Origin: Dyadobacter endophyticus
Lineage (GTDB): Bacteria > Bacteroidota > Bacteroidia > Cytophagales > Spirosomataceae
Direction: 5' to 3'
Length of the DNA: 64,000 bases
Assembly (NCBI RefSeq): GCF_014641595.1
Contig: NZ_BMIA01000002.1
Coordinates: 806,001-870,000 of the forward strand
Part shown: piece by piece, positions 35,798-44,757 of the stretch
How positions within the stretch are numbered: position 1 is the first letter of the stretch
Layout of the letters: every line of letters starts with the position of its first letter
Made by a program: the position numbers and the translations under genes
The notes under the pieces: generated by a model
The model's input: only the letters and a program-made list of their open reading frames with translations
Database searches by the model: none
What the model was told of the DNA's origin: nothing

Positions 35798-35881
35798 CCG
35801 CAGGATATTCCTCCACACTTTTGCTACAAAAGAAGTATATGGAAAAAGAAGCAATGAACGTTGCTTTCAAAAAACTCGTCC

Positions 35882-37546
35882 ATGAAAAAAACTTTACTGC
35901 TTGCTGCATGCTCGTTCGTCCTTGCCCAGGTAACTGCTTTCGCACAGAGTAATCCGAGGTATCTGGTTCTGTTTAAAGACAAAACGAACAGTACATATCG
36001 TGTAGACAAACCCACTGAATTTCTCTCTCAAAGGGCCGTCGACCGTCGTAAAAAGCAAAATATCCCTGTTACGACAAACGATTTCCCGGTCAATGCAGGC
36101 TACCTGTTTGCGATCCGCCAAATCGGCGCGAAAGTTATCTACCCTACCCGCTGGTTCAATGGGGCGTTGGTGGAAGCTTCCGACGCACAACTTACGCAGA
36201 TCAAGGCCCTGCCGTTTTACAAAGGCATCGAACTGAACCTGCCGGTTGCCAATATTACTTCGAAATCTCCCGGCATTGCCCGCACGGCAGCCACCAACCG
36301 AAAACTAGGCACGACCGAAGACATCGACTACGGAAAAATGAATGCTCAGCTTGCATTAATGGAAGTAGCCGATTTGCACAAAAAAGGTTTCCAGGGTGAA
36401 AACATGCTTATTGCCATTCTGGACAATGGTTTCGCCAGGGGCGATGAAGTGGCCTATTTCAAACAATTGCGTGACGAAAAGCGCCTCATCGATACGCACG
36501 ACTTTGTCGCCCGCGACGGTAATATTTACAACGACGGCTTCCACGGCCTGAATGTCATGTCGACGATCGCCGCTTACCAACCCGGCACTCTGGTCGGTAC
36601 TGCATTCAAAGCCTCATTTGCATTATATGTCACTGAAAACAACTTCGGCGAATCGCCCTACGAAGAAATCACCTGGCTCATGGCCGCCGAACGCGCCGAC
36701 AGCCTCGGCGCAGATGTTATCAACTCCTCGCTAGGCTACACGACTTTCGATGACGAATTCGACTCGCCCGCGTACAACCACACGTACAAGGACATGGACG
36801 GCAAGACCACCATCGTAAGCCGCGCCGCGCGTTACGCCACGCGCAAGGGCATATTGGTTGTAAATTCTGCAGGTAACGATGGAAGTAACAGCTGGAAATA
36901 CATAGGCGCTCCGGCAGATGTGGATTCGGTGTTGACCGTCGGCGCTACCAATTACGACCGTAGCTACGCCTCATTGAGTTCCATAGGGCCCAACTCCGCG
37001 GGTGTCCGCAAACCGGACGTCTCCGCCGTGGGCGCAGGAACCGTCGTCGGTGATCTCAACGGCGGCACTTCGAGCGGCTACGGTACTTCATTTTCCGCTC
37101 CGCAAATCGCCGGTGTAGCCGCCATCCTCTGGCAAGCATTTCCGAACCTGACGGCGCAGCAGGTTATTTATGTATTGAAAAAATCGGGTCACCTGGCTGC
37201 TACGCCCGACAATTTGCTGGGCTATGGCGTTCCGAACCTGGTTAAAGCACAGGAAATCGCGCAGAACGAATTCGCACCGCTCGGGACCGAAGGAGAATTG
37301 CTGAGCTCCGTCGTTCTTTCACCCAACCCGGCGCAGGATGAGGTGACGCTTACGGTCCCGCAAACGCTGATCGGTAAAATGGCCAATGTAAGCCTGTTTG
37401 CGGCAAGCGGCGCAACGGTGCATTCGGCTGCGGCACGACTTGCTGCCAAACACACCATCGCTACCGGTCAGCTCGCGTCAGGCCTTTACCTGGTCCGCGT
37501 CAAAGTTGATAACCAGGAAAGGACGTTGAAGTTTATAAAGCGCTAG
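35882..37546 (+). CDS. Secreted S8 (subtilisin-like) serine protease with type IX sorting domain
   Basis: A 554-residue exported protease. After a signal peptide (MKKTLLLAACSFVLAQVTAFA) and a propeptide-like region, the catalytic triad is Asp181 in AILDNGF, His221 in GFHGLNVMS and Ser403 in GTSFSAPQIAG. Asp181 is followed by Asn-Gly where most subtilases have Ser/Thr-Gly. The last 80 residues form a type IX C-terminal sorting domain (LSPNPAQDEVTL to GLYLVRVKVDN), so it is probably exported by T9SS, of which porW is a component. Its stop overlaps the convergent Nudix gene by 14 bases. Confidence 0.9.
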   Translation: MKKTLLLAACSFVLAQVTAFAQSNPRYLVLFKDKTNSTYRVDKPTEFLSQRAVDRRKKQNIPVTTNDFPVNAGYLFAIRQIGAKVIYPTRWFNGALVEASDAQLTQIKALPFYKGIELNLPVANITSKSPGIARTAATNRKLGTTEDIDYGKMNAQLALMEVADLHKKGFQGENMLIAILDNGFARGDEVAYFKQLRDEKRLIDTHDFVARDGNIYNDGFHGLNVMSTIAAYQPGTLVGTAFKASFALYVTENNFGESPYEEITWLMAAERADSLGADVINSSLGYTTFDDEFDSPAYNHTYKDMDGKTTIVSRAARYATRKGILVVNSAGNDGSNSWKYIGAPADVDSVLTVGATNYDRSYASLSSIGPNSAGVRKPDVSAVGAGTVVGDLNGGTSSGYGTSFSAPQIAGVAAILWQAFPNLTAQQVIYVLKKSGHLAATPDNLLGYGVPNLVKAQEIAQNEFAPLGTEGELLSSVVLSPNPAQDEVTLTVPQTLIGKMANVSLFAASGATVHSAAARLAAKHTIATGQLASGLYLVRVKVDNQERTLKFIKR

Positions 37547-38072
37547 TTTTCCTTACCATCCGCATAATGGACTCGGAGTCGTTGGAATGCTGTACTTTGG
37601 AGACCGGTACCCATTGCACGTCTTTGGATTCACTGTTCAATACAATTTCCTGCCCTTCCGCCGCTTTGAAAGCAAAGCGAATGTCGTAATGGTAGTGCTC
37701 GGGAATATCTTTGCTGACGGGGATTAAATGCACGTCAACATCGAAAATGCCGTCTTTCAATGCTTGCAGGTCGGTGATACCGGTTTCTTCCATCACTTCT
37801 TTCATCGCCACTTCCCGCACATCCGGGTCGCCGTCGCAATGGCCGCCCGGCTGGAACCAGCGGTCGAGTTTGCGGTGGTGCATCAACAGTACCGAATCTT
37901 TCCCCGGTGAAAGCACCCAGCCCGATGCTGTAATATGGCCTTTCAGCAGGGATCGTTCGAAACACTCGGGGTGCTGTTTTACAAAATCGACGGTATCATT
38001 GTGCATTTCAGCTTCTAAGCCCTGCTCCGGCTCGTACGATGCCAGCAATGCTAGCAAACTGTCCCTGTTCAT
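37533..38072 (-). CDS. Nudix hydrolase
   Basis: A 179-residue cytosolic hydrolase of nucleoside-diphosphate-linked compounds. The Nudix box is GHCDGDPDVREVAMKEVME followed by ETGI; relative to GX5EX7REUXEEXGU the first Glu is Pro and the Arg is Lys, while the metal-binding EVMEE is intact, a variant seen in some uncharacterised Nudix groups. ATG 38072. Substrate unknown. It is alone on its strand, ending inside the protease gene's last codons. Confidence 0.88.
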   Translation of the reverse strand: MNRDSLLALLASYEPEQGLEAEMHNDTVDFVKQHPECFERSLLKGHITASGWVLSPGKDSVLLMHHRKLDRWFQPGGHCDGDPDVREVAMKEVMEETGITDLQALKDGIFDVDVHLIPVSKDIPEHYHYDIRFAFKAAEGQEIVLNSESKDVQWVPVSKVQHSNDSESIMRMVRKTSAL

Positions 38073-38149
38073 TTAGACTATCTGGTTTTTTCGTTCTAAT
38101 TTCACCACAAGTTTAACAACTGAAAGCAATAAACCACCTTATTCAAACA

Positions 38150-39055
38150 ATGAAAAAGTATCTATTATCCATGTCCCTCGCTGCGTTGTTAGCGACCAGC
38201 GCATTAGCACAACGCGTGCCGGCGCCCAGCCCCGCAGCCACTGTCATGCAAACCGTTGGTGTAACCGATTTCACCGTCAAATATTCGCGCCCGTTCATCA
38301 AAGGCCGTAAAGTATTCGCCAACGAATCGGCTTTGGCCCCTTATGACCAGCTTTGGCGCACCGGCGCCAATATGGCTACCGTCTTCGAGTCCAGCACCGA
38401 GTTCACATTTGGCGGTAAAAAAGTACCGGCAGGTAAGTATGCACTGTTCTCGATTCCCAATGGTGCCGCGTGGACTGTTATTTTGAATAAAGACTACAAC
38501 CAGGGTGGTAGCGATAACTATAAAGAATCGGAAGACGTTGCGCGTACGACCGTCGTGCCTACGTCGAACGAATACAATGAGGCATTCAAAATCGAAATCG
38601 AACCGGTAACAGACAGCACCGCGTTTTTGAATCTTTCATGGTCGTCGGTAAACGTGCCGGTCCCCCTCGCGGTAAGCACAGAATCGCTTACGTTGACGGC
38701 ATTGAACAAAGCCGTAGCCGAAAAGCCCGAGGACGTGGCTACATTGCAAAGCACAGCAGGTTACCTTTTGTCGAAAGGCAAAGATTTGCAGGTAGCGCTT
38801 TCACTGGCCGATAAGGCGATTGGTCTGAAAGAATCATTCGGCGCATTGTGGACCAAAGCGCAGATTTTGAATAAACTCGGCAAAACCGCCGAAGCGATAC
38901 CCGTGGCGCAAAAAGCATTGACAGTGGGTGCAGCGGCACCCGATGGTGCTTACAACTTTTATAAACCACAAGTGGAGAAAGCTATCGCCGAAATGCAGGC
39001 CAAAGCGGCACCGGTGAAAGAAGCTGTTTCGACCGTTAAAAAGAAGAAGAAATAA
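38150..39055 (+). CDS. DUF2911 domain exported protein with TPR-like C-terminus
   Basis: A 301-residue protein with a signal peptide (LLSMSLAALLATSALA) followed by the DUF2911 domain: VTDFTVKYSRPFIKGRKVF, YDQLWRTGANMATVF, and VPAGKYALFSIP. Residues 190-290 look like two TPR-type helix pairs, and the tail is Lys-rich. The family is Bacteroidota-enriched with no assigned role. ATG 38150. It stands opposite the Nudix gene and is followed by a long palindrome. Confidence 0.85.
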   Translation: MKKYLLSMSLAALLATSALAQRVPAPSPAATVMQTVGVTDFTVKYSRPFIKGRKVFANESALAPYDQLWRTGANMATVFESSTEFTFGGKKVPAGKYALFSIPNGAAWTVILNKDYNQGGSDNYKESEDVARTTVVPTSNEYNEAFKIEIEPVTDSTAFLNLSWSSVNVPVPLAVSTESLTLTALNKAVAEKPEDVATLQSTAGYLLSKGKDLQVALSLADKAIGLKESFGALWTKAQILNKLGKTAEAIPVAQKALTVGAAAPDGAYNFYKPQVEKAIAEMQAKAAPVKEAVSTVKKKKK

Positions 39056-39060
39056 AAGTT

Positions 39061-39111
39061 TGTCAGCGGAGTCGAAGGCCGTCGCTGGAACCGCCTTCGA
39101 CTCCGCTGACA
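39061..39111. repeat. 19-bp perfect inverted repeat between convergent genes
   Basis: Arms at 39061-39079 and 39093-39111 (TGTCAGCGGAGTCGAAGGC and its exact complement) with a 13-base loop. It lies 5 bases after the DUF2911 stop and 30 bases before the TRIC gene's stop. No T-run follows on the plus strand; a short T-stretch follows on the minus strand. It could act as a bidirectional terminator, but the core GCGGAGTCGAAG resembles hairpins I recall recurring between genes in Bacteroidota genomes. Confidence 0.9.
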
Positions 39112-39141
39112 CTTAATCACATCTGATACAACCTCACCTCT

Positions 39142-39750
39142 CTACCTAAAAAACCGCGGAACGCTCCATTGGTAACGCACGGCCAATATCCTCAGCACGA
39201 TAATCACAATGGCCGATAAAATGAATGTAACATTCCGTTCCACGCCGAAACTATCGAGGATCAGGTACACGCAGGCGCCCGTAAAGCACGCGGTTGCATA
39301 TACTTCCTTTCGGTAAATAATAGGAATTTCGTTCGTCATCACGTCACGGATCACCCCGCCCATAGTGGCCGTAAAAACGCCCATAATCACGGCAATCTCC
39401 GGCCTGACGCCCAAATGCAGCGCCTTTTCAGTCCCTACCAAAGTAAAAAGCGCAATCCCGAAAGTATCGAAGAGGAACAGCGTTTTGCGCAGCCTGAGCA
39501 GGAATTTATAGAAAATAAATGTGACAAGAATGCCTAGGATAATGGCATGGATGATGGTAATATCGTTGATCCACACCAGCGGGTAACTGCCCAGCAGCAC
39601 ATCGCGGAGCGTGCCACCTCCAATGGACGAAATAAAGGCTGTGAAGCTCGCACCGAACCAATCCTGGTGCTTCTGATCCTTCACAGCCAATGCGCCGGAA
39701 ATCGCGAATGCGAACGTCCCGACGATCTCTAATATGTATTGAATACTCAT
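39142..39750 (-). CDS. TRIC cation channel family protein (YadS/UPF0126)
   Basis: A 202-residue inner-membrane protein of two tandem three-helix repeats. Each repeat carries a glycine motif and the conserved RD pair: GGGTLRDVLLG in the first and GGVIRDVMTNEIP in the second. These belong to prokaryotic trimeric intracellular cation channels. It follows thyA by 12 bases on the same strand; the pairing is probably only transcriptional. ATG 39750. Confidence 0.92.
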   Translation of the reverse strand: MSIQYILEIVGTFAFAISGALAVKDQKHQDWFGASFTAFISSIGGGTLRDVLLGSYPLVWINDITIIHAIILGILVTFIFYKFLLRLRKTLFLFDTFGIALFTLVGTEKALHLGVRPEIAVIMGVFTATMGGVIRDVMTNEIPIIYRKEVYATACFTGACVYLILDSFGVERNVTFILSAIVIIVLRILAVRYQWSVPRFFR

Positions 39751-39762
39751 GCCCGGCTACGG

Positions 39763-40584
39763 TTACACGGCTACCGGGGCCTTAATACCCGGCCATGGGT
39801 TGTAATTCCGCAGCTCGAAATCTTCAAATTTGAAGTCCAGCACATCCCTCACTTCCGGGTTCAAAATCATTTGCGGCAATTCGCGCGGCTCGCGGCTGAG
39901 TTGTGTTTCTACCTGTTCCAAATGGTTCAGATAAATGTGGGTGTCGCCTCCGGTCCAGACGAAGTCGCCCAGATCGAGGTCGCACTCCTGCGCGATCATC
40001 ATCGTTAGCAATGCATAGCTGGCAATATTGAATGGCACGCCGAGGAAAACGTCCGCGCTGCGCTGGTAGAGCTGGCAGGAAAGCTTACCTTTCGTTTCGC
40101 CTGCCTCGGTATCGGGCGGCGCCACGTAAAACTGAAACAACGCATGACACGGATGCAGCTTCATTTGCGGCAGCTCTGCCGGGTTCCAGGCCGAAACGAT
40201 AATGCGGCGCGAATCCGGAGAATTTTTGAGTTGTTTCAAAACTTCCTTCAGCTGGTCGATCGATTGGCCGTCCGCACCTTCCCAGCTCCGCCATTGCTTG
40301 CCGTATACCGGTCCGAGGTCGCCGTTTTCATCGGCCCATTCGTCCCAGATCGACACGCCATTTTCTTTCAGATAAGCGATATTGGTATCGCCCTGCAAAA
40401 ACCACAACAGCTCGTAAATGATCGATTTGGTGTGCACTTTTTTGGTCGTTACCAGCGGGAAACCCTTTTTGAGGTCGAAACGCATCTGGTATCCAAAAAC
40501 GCTGATCGTGCCGGTGCCGGTCCTGTCGGCTTTTCTGACGCCTTCTTTCAGGATGTGGCGCAGCAGGTCGTGGTATTGTTGCAT
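39763..40584 (-). CDS. thyA: Thymidylate synthase
   Basis: Converts dUMP and methylene-tetrahydrofolate to dTMP. The catalytic cysteine is in LHPCHALFQFYV; phosphate-binding Arg in RTGTGTISVFG and SRRIIVSAWNP, and the folate/nucleotide segments GPVYGKQWRSW and NIASYALLTMMIA are present. Length (273 aa) is normal. It is 7 bases after the OsmC gene and 12 before the TRIC gene. No dihydrofolate reductase gene is adjacent. Confidence 0.97.
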   Translation of the reverse strand: MQQYHDLLRHILKEGVRKADRTGTGTISVFGYQMRFDLKKGFPLVTTKKVHTKSIIYELLWFLQGDTNIAYLKENGVSIWDEWADENGDLGPVYGKQWRSWEGADGQSIDQLKEVLKQLKNSPDSRRIIVSAWNPAELPQMKLHPCHALFQFYVAPPDTEAGETKGKLSCQLYQRSADVFLGVPFNIASYALLTMMIAQECDLDLGDFVWTGGDTHIYLNHLEQVETQLSREPRELPQMILNPEVRDVLDFKFEDFELRNYNPWPGIKAPVAV

Positions 40585-40591
40585 GATTTAT

Positions 40592-41020
40592 TTAAACTGA
40601 GGCGATTTCAACGTCGTAAGTAATGGTTGCCAGCGCTTCCAGCTGAGCGGTTGCCGAGCAGTATTTCTCCATCGAAAGCCCGATCGCACGCTGGATCTTG
40701 GCCTCGTCGAGATTCACACCCGCAAATTTGAATGCCAAATGTATTTTCCGGAATGGCTTGCGCTGGGTGTCGGGTTCCTGTTCGCGATCGCCGTCGGCCA
40801 CGATGCGGAAGTCTGTAATTTCCTGGCGCTGCTTTTTGAGGATCAGCACCACATCGATGGCGCTGCAACTTGCAAGGCCCATCAGCAATAACTCCATCGG
40901 CCTCACGCCGAGGTTTTGGCCGCCGATCTCTGGCGAGCCGTCGGTATGTACTTTTACTTCGGAGGAACCGGTGCCTTCGAAATGGAAGGCGTCATCTACG
41001 CGGACTAGTTCTACTTTCAT
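40592..41020 (-). CDS. OsmC family protein
   Basis: A 142-residue protein of the OsmC/Ohr fold, involved in hydroperoxide defence in known members. Two cysteines lie in family positions (GLASCSAIDVV and MEKYCSATAQLEA), consistent with a peroxidatic pair, although the subgroup is not clearly Ohr or OsmC. ATG 41020. It heads a minus-strand run with thyA and the TRIC gene. A perfect -7 match lies 76 bases upstream. Confidence 0.88.
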   Translation of the reverse strand: MKVELVRVDDAFHFEGTGSSEVKVHTDGSPEIGGQNLGVRPMELLLMGLASCSAIDVVLILKKQRQEITDFRIVADGDREQEPDTQRKPFRKIHLAFKFAGVNLDEAKIQRAIGLSMEKYCSATAQLEALATITYDVEIASV

Positions 41021-41095
41021 AATGGTTGCCTCGTGTTTCGAAGGCTGTCTTAATTGAATCTATAAACTCTAAAGCTTTTACAACCGGCCAAAGTT

Positions 41096-41103
41096 CAAAT
41101 ATA
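41096..41103 (-). promoter_or_regulatory. Candidate -7 promoter element upstream of the OsmC gene
   Basis: TATATTTG on the minus strand matches TAnnTTTG exactly, predicting a leader of about 70 bases. No clear -33 box. Confidence 0.4.
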
Positions 41104-41232
41104 CTGGATCGGTATGGAATCGGCCAGATTAACCTTATATTCGTTTCCGGAAATCTCCCTTCAAAACACGGATGCCGCATGGAATGGCATAAGTATTTTG
41201 GCAGGAAACAGTACAACAAAACACCCGAAACC

Positions 41233-41469
41233 ATGTGGAAGGAAGAGGACAACAAACTTAAAAAAAGCTATTCGTTCAAGGATTTCCGTGCAGCTTTTGC
41301 CTTTATGAACAAAGTGGCCGATGTTGTGAACGAGATGAACCACCATCCCTACTGGACGAATATGTACAACAGGGTCAGTTTTGAATTGAATACCCACGAT
41401 GCCGGTGACGTCGTAACCGAAAAAGACCATCAGCTGGCCGCGGCGATCGACCGGATTTATAACGCATGA
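41233..41469 (+). CDS. 4a-hydroxytetrahydrobiopterin dehydratase (PCD/DCoH family)
   Basis: A small dehydratase (78 residues from ATG 41233) that recycles pterin cofactors. The active-site motif EMNHHPYW and the terminal THDAGDVVTEKDHQLAA are characteristic. Start is uncertain: ATG 41233 gives the usual M-W opening, while ATG 41179 would add 18 residues. Its stop overlaps the rsmI start by 4 bases (ATGA), so the two are translationally coupled. No pterin-dependent hydroxylase is nearby. Confidence 0.87.
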   Translation: MWKEEDNKLKKSYSFKDFRAAFAFMNKVADVVNEMNHHPYWTNMYNRVSFELNTHDAGDVVTEKDHQLAAAIDRIYNA

Positions 41470-42170
41470 AACTCTATATAGTACCCACGCCTATCGGCAA
41501 CCTCGAAGACATTACATTAAGGGCAATCAACGTGCTAAAGAGCGTCGATGTAGTCCTGGCAGAAGATACCCGTACATCCGGAAATCTGCTCAAACATCTC
41601 GGCATCTCGAAGCCTTTACACAGCTATCACATTCACAACGAGCACCAGACTGTCGCCCGTGTGGTGGAGCGCATCCGCAAGGGTGAGACGATGGCGCTGG
41701 TGTCCGACGCCGGTACGCCCGCCGTGTCCGACCCCGGCTTCCTGCTCGTGCGTGCGTGTATACGTGAGGGCGTACCCGTGGAATGCTTGCCCGGGCCTAC
41801 CGCATTCGTTCCCGCATTGGTCAATTCAGGCCTGCCTAACGACCGTTTTACATTCGAAGGCTTTCTTCCGCATAAAAAAGGAAGACAAACAAGGCTCCAA
41901 AACCTTGCCAATGAGGAGCGGACAATGGTTTTTTACGAATCGCCGCACCGGTTGGTAAAAGCATTACAGCAATTCGCCGAGCATTTCGGTGCCGACAGGC
42001 AGGTTTGCGTTTCAAGGGAATTGAGCAAGATGTTTGAAGAAAATGTCCGCGGGACTGTTACGGAGGTCATCGCGCATTTCGGCGAGAAAACTGTAAAAGG
42101 AGAAATTGTGATCGTCGTGGCTGGCAAAGCCGATGAAAAGCGTAAATCCGATGAGGAAGATGAGGATTAA
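41466..42170 (+). CDS. rsmI: 16S rRNA (cytidine(1402)-2'-O)-methyltransferase
   Basis: Methylates the ribose of C1402 in 16S rRNA. It belongs to the tetrapyrrole methylase fold: PIGNLEDITLRAINVL at the N-terminus, AEDTRTSGNLL, VSDAGTPAVSDPG and the C-terminal FYESPHRL. Length (234 aa) fits the shorter Bacteroidota forms. It begins inside the last codon of the pterin dehydratase gene and precedes the DUF4105 gene. Confidence 0.95.
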   Translation: MKLYIVPTPIGNLEDITLRAINVLKSVDVVLAEDTRTSGNLLKHLGISKPLHSYHIHNEHQTVARVVERIRKGETMALVSDAGTPAVSDPGFLLVRACIREGVPVECLPGPTAFVPALVNSGLPNDRFTFEGFLPHKKGRQTRLQNLANEERTMVFYESPHRLVKALQQFAEHFGADRQVCVSRELSKMFEENVRGTVTEVIAHFGEKTVKGEIVIVVAGKADEKRKSDEEDED

Positions 42171-42186
42171 ACATTTCTATAACACC

Positions 42187-43410
42187 ATGCATTTACCGCG
42201 GCTCGCAACGCTTTTGTGCCTTTTCTTCCTGACCTTTCCGTTCGTTTCTCGGGCGCAGTTCACCATTTTGAGCCCTTCGGCTAAGATCAGCCTGGTTACC
42301 ATCGGCCCGGGGACGGAGCTCTATTCCGGCTTTGGGCATAGCGTGCTTTGGGTGTATGATCCTATGACGGGCGTCGACCGGGCATTCAATTATGGTACAT
42401 TCAGGTTTGAGGAAGGCAATTTTTATATCAAATTCCTGAGAGGGACATTGCCTTACAGCGTCTCCGTGTCGCCACTTTCTTATCAGATCGCGCATTATCA
42501 GGAGGAAAACCGCTCCGTTTCCGAGCAGGTCTTAAATCTTTCAATCCCTCAAAAACAAAGACTTTACAACTTCCTGGAAAACAACTATCTGCCCGAAAAC
42601 CGGGAATATCAATACAAATTCTTCTACGACAATTGCGCCACCCGCATGACCGTCGCATTGAAAGCAGCCGTCGGCGACAGCCTCATTTACAATGGTTACA
42701 CCAAAGAAAAACTGAGCTTCCGCCAGTGGATAGACCGGTATGCATTCAAACAAAACCCTTGGGCCGACTTTGGAATGGACCTGGCGATAGGCGCACCGTC
42801 CGACGAAATTGCCACCCCTGAGCAGGCCACTTTCCTGCCCGATAACCTCGCCACGGCATTTGCGGATGCCAAAGTGAAAACAGCTACCGGCACTGCGCCG
42901 CTTGTATCCTCGACGAGGCCCTTGTTTACCGCTAGCCCACCGCCGCCCGTCAGCCCTTTCACCCCTACTCTCGTTTTCTGGTCGCTTGCCATCCTTACAC
43001 TGGCGTTTACCTACTGGCAGATCAGGGCCAATAACATCAATTTTGTGTTTGATAAGGTACTTTTTGGAATTGCCGGTTTTGCCGGGTGGATTATATTGCT
43101 GTTGTGGTTCGGCACAAACCATGGAGTTACCGGTTATAATTACGATATCCTGTGGGCATTTCCGCTGTGGATGCCGCTGATTTTCTCTCTTTCGAAAAAC
43201 AGGAAACCCGGTTGGTTTCAGTATTTGTTGATTTTTTATGCATTTCTGTTACTTTGCGCAACGGGTAATCTCGCAAAGCATAACCTGGTGTTGATACCCA
43301 TCCTGGCGACGTTGATCATCAGGGTTTACTATATTAACAATTCACTTTCAAAAATCCCCCAAAAGGAAGTTGCGTATGGATCTGGAGTTGCTGACACAAA
43401 AAACCATTGA
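42187..43410 (+). CDS. DUF4105 (Lnb N-terminal periplasmic domain) membrane protein
   Basis: An exported 407-residue protein: signal peptide (LATLLCLFFLTFPFVSRAQ), a periplasmic DUF4105 domain with LYSGFGHSVLWVYDP and FFYDNCATRM (a conserved Cys and His suggesting a papain-like hydrolase), then a Pro-rich linker and about five membrane helices ending in a basic tail. The family is Bacteroidota-typical and its substrate unknown. ATG 42187 is chosen for the signal peptide; ATGs at 42160 and 42151 would overlap rsmI. The 3' end overlaps the next gene by 35 bases. Confidence 0.84.
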   Translation: MHLPRLATLLCLFFLTFPFVSRAQFTILSPSAKISLVTIGPGTELYSGFGHSVLWVYDPMTGVDRAFNYGTFRFEEGNFYIKFLRGTLPYSVSVSPLSYQIAHYQEENRSVSEQVLNLSIPQKQRLYNFLENNYLPENREYQYKFFYDNCATRMTVALKAAVGDSLIYNGYTKEKLSFRQWIDRYAFKQNPWADFGMDLAIGAPSDEIATPEQATFLPDNLATAFADAKVKTATGTAPLVSSTRPLFTASPPPPVSPFTPTLVFWSLAILTLAFTYWQIRANNINFVFDKVLFGIAGFAGWIILLLWFGTNHGVTGYNYDILWAFPLWMPLIFSLSKNRKPGWFQYLLIFYAFLLLCATGNLAKHNLVLIPILATLIIRVYYINNSLSKIPQKEVAYGSGVADTKNH

Positions 43411-44170
43411 AATAGTAAGGCAGGCATCCTCATTTATCCAGCGGGAAGCGGCCCTTTTTTCTCGCGATAAAATCGAGTATAAAGACCTCAATAACCTGGT
43501 TTCCTACGTGGACAAGGAAGCTGAAAAGTTGCTGGTAACTGGCTTGCAGGAAATCCTCCCGGAAGCCAGTTTCATTACGGAAGAAGGCACCACCGGCCAG
43601 GAACCCGATCCCGAGGCATTAAACTGGATCATCGATCCGCTCGACGGCACCACCAATTTCATCCACGGTATTCCTGTGTATTGCGTGAGCGTAGGCCTCG
43701 CACGCGGGAAAGAGCTGCTCGTGGGCGTTATCCACGAACCCAGCCTGAACGAAATGTTCTATGGCTGGCAAGGCGGAGGGGCGTGGTGTAATGGTAAAAA
43801 TGTCAGAGTCTCATCTGTCCCGAAATTGCAGGACGGCCTCATTGCTACCGGCTTTCCCTATTACAAATTTGAAAAGCAAAAGCGCTACATGTATATCCTC
43901 GAACTCCTGATGCAAAAAACCCACGGCATCCGCCGGATGGGCGCCGCAGCGGTAGATCTGGCCTATGTAGCGGCAGGCCGTTTTGATGGTTTCTACGAAT
44001 ACAACCTCAATTCCTGGGACATGGCAGCGGGCACGCTGCTCATCAAAGAAGCAGGCGGCATTGTAACGGACTTTAATGGCGGCGATAACTACCTTTTTGG
44101 AGGCGACATCATCGCCGCCGCCCCCGGTGCACATCCCGAACTCGTGCAGGTTATCAGTGAAAATTTCTGA
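43376..44170 (+). CDS. Inositol monophosphatase family protein
   Basis: A 264-residue Mg2+-dependent phosphatase. The metal site is seen in ITEEGT, IDPLDGTTNFIHG and the C-terminal WDMAAGTLLIKEAGG. Bacterial members act on inositol phosphates, fructose-1,6-bisphosphate or nucleotide phosphates; the true substrate is not evident. ATG 43376 lies inside the end of the DUF4105 gene, in another frame, suggesting coupled translation. Confidence 0.92.
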   Translation: MDLELLTQKTIEIVRQASSFIQREAALFSRDKIEYKDLNNLVSYVDKEAEKLLVTGLQEILPEASFITEEGTTGQEPDPEALNWIIDPLDGTTNFIHGIPVYCVSVGLARGKELLVGVIHEPSLNEMFYGWQGGGAWCNGKNVRVSSVPKLQDGLIATGFPYYKFEKQKRYMYILELLMQKTHGIRRMGAAAVDLAYVAAGRFDGFYEYNLNSWDMAAGTLLIKEAGGIVTDFNGGDNYLFGGDIIAAAPGAHPELVQVISENF

Positions 44171-44203
44171 ACGCGATACACTCATTCAATTACCACCACA
44201 TCC

Positions 44204-44740
44204 ATGAACTTGAACGAACTCCAATACCCCATAGGCCAATTCCAGGCCCAGGAAAGCTACACATCTTCCGAGATCAAATCGAATATTCAGATTATCAGTG
44301 CATTGCCATCGAAGTTCATCAACCTGCTGGGCAGCTGGGATGATCATCGCCTGGATACACCGTACCGCCCCGATGGCTGGACGGTACGCCAACTTATCCA
44401 CCACGTGGCCGATAGCCATATCAACGCCTACACCCGTTGCCGACTGGCAATGACAGAGGATAACCCGGTGATCAAGCCCTACGAGGAGCAGCTGTGGGCC
44501 GAGTTGCCGGATGCGAAAACTGCGCAGGTTGAATTGTCGCTACAATTGCTGCGCTATGTGCATTTGCGCTGGGTGTTGCTGCTCAACTCGCTGGATGAAA
44601 ATGACCTGGCACGGACGTATTTCCATCCCGGCTCTCAAAAGTCGTTCCGCCTCGACGAAGTAATCGCCAATTATGCGTGGCACAGCGAGCACCACTACCA
44701 GCACGCATTCAGGCTGGCGCAGCGGAACAATTGGCAATAA
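44204..44740 (+). CDS. DinB-fold YfiT/BstA-like putative metal-dependent transferase
   Basis: A 178-residue protein of the YfiT group. It has LDTPYRPDGWTVRQLIHHVADSH-type histidines (HHVADSH) and the C-terminal AWHSEHHYQH, the three-histidine metal site. Relatives include bacillithiol S-transferase, and bacillithiol occurs in Bacteroidota, so thiol conjugation is a reasonable but unproven role. ATG 44204; it is followed 17 bases later by the small Cys-rich membrane protein. Confidence 0.87.
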   Translation: MNLNELQYPIGQFQAQESYTSSEIKSNIQIISALPSKFINLLGSWDDHRLDTPYRPDGWTVRQLIHHVADSHINAYTRCRLAMTEDNPVIKPYEEQLWAELPDAKTAQVELSLQLLRYVHLRWVLLLNSLDENDLARTYFHPGSQKSFRLDEVIANYAWHSEHHYQHAFRLAQRNNWQ

Positions 44741-44757
44741 AAAGCCGTTAGGGATTC

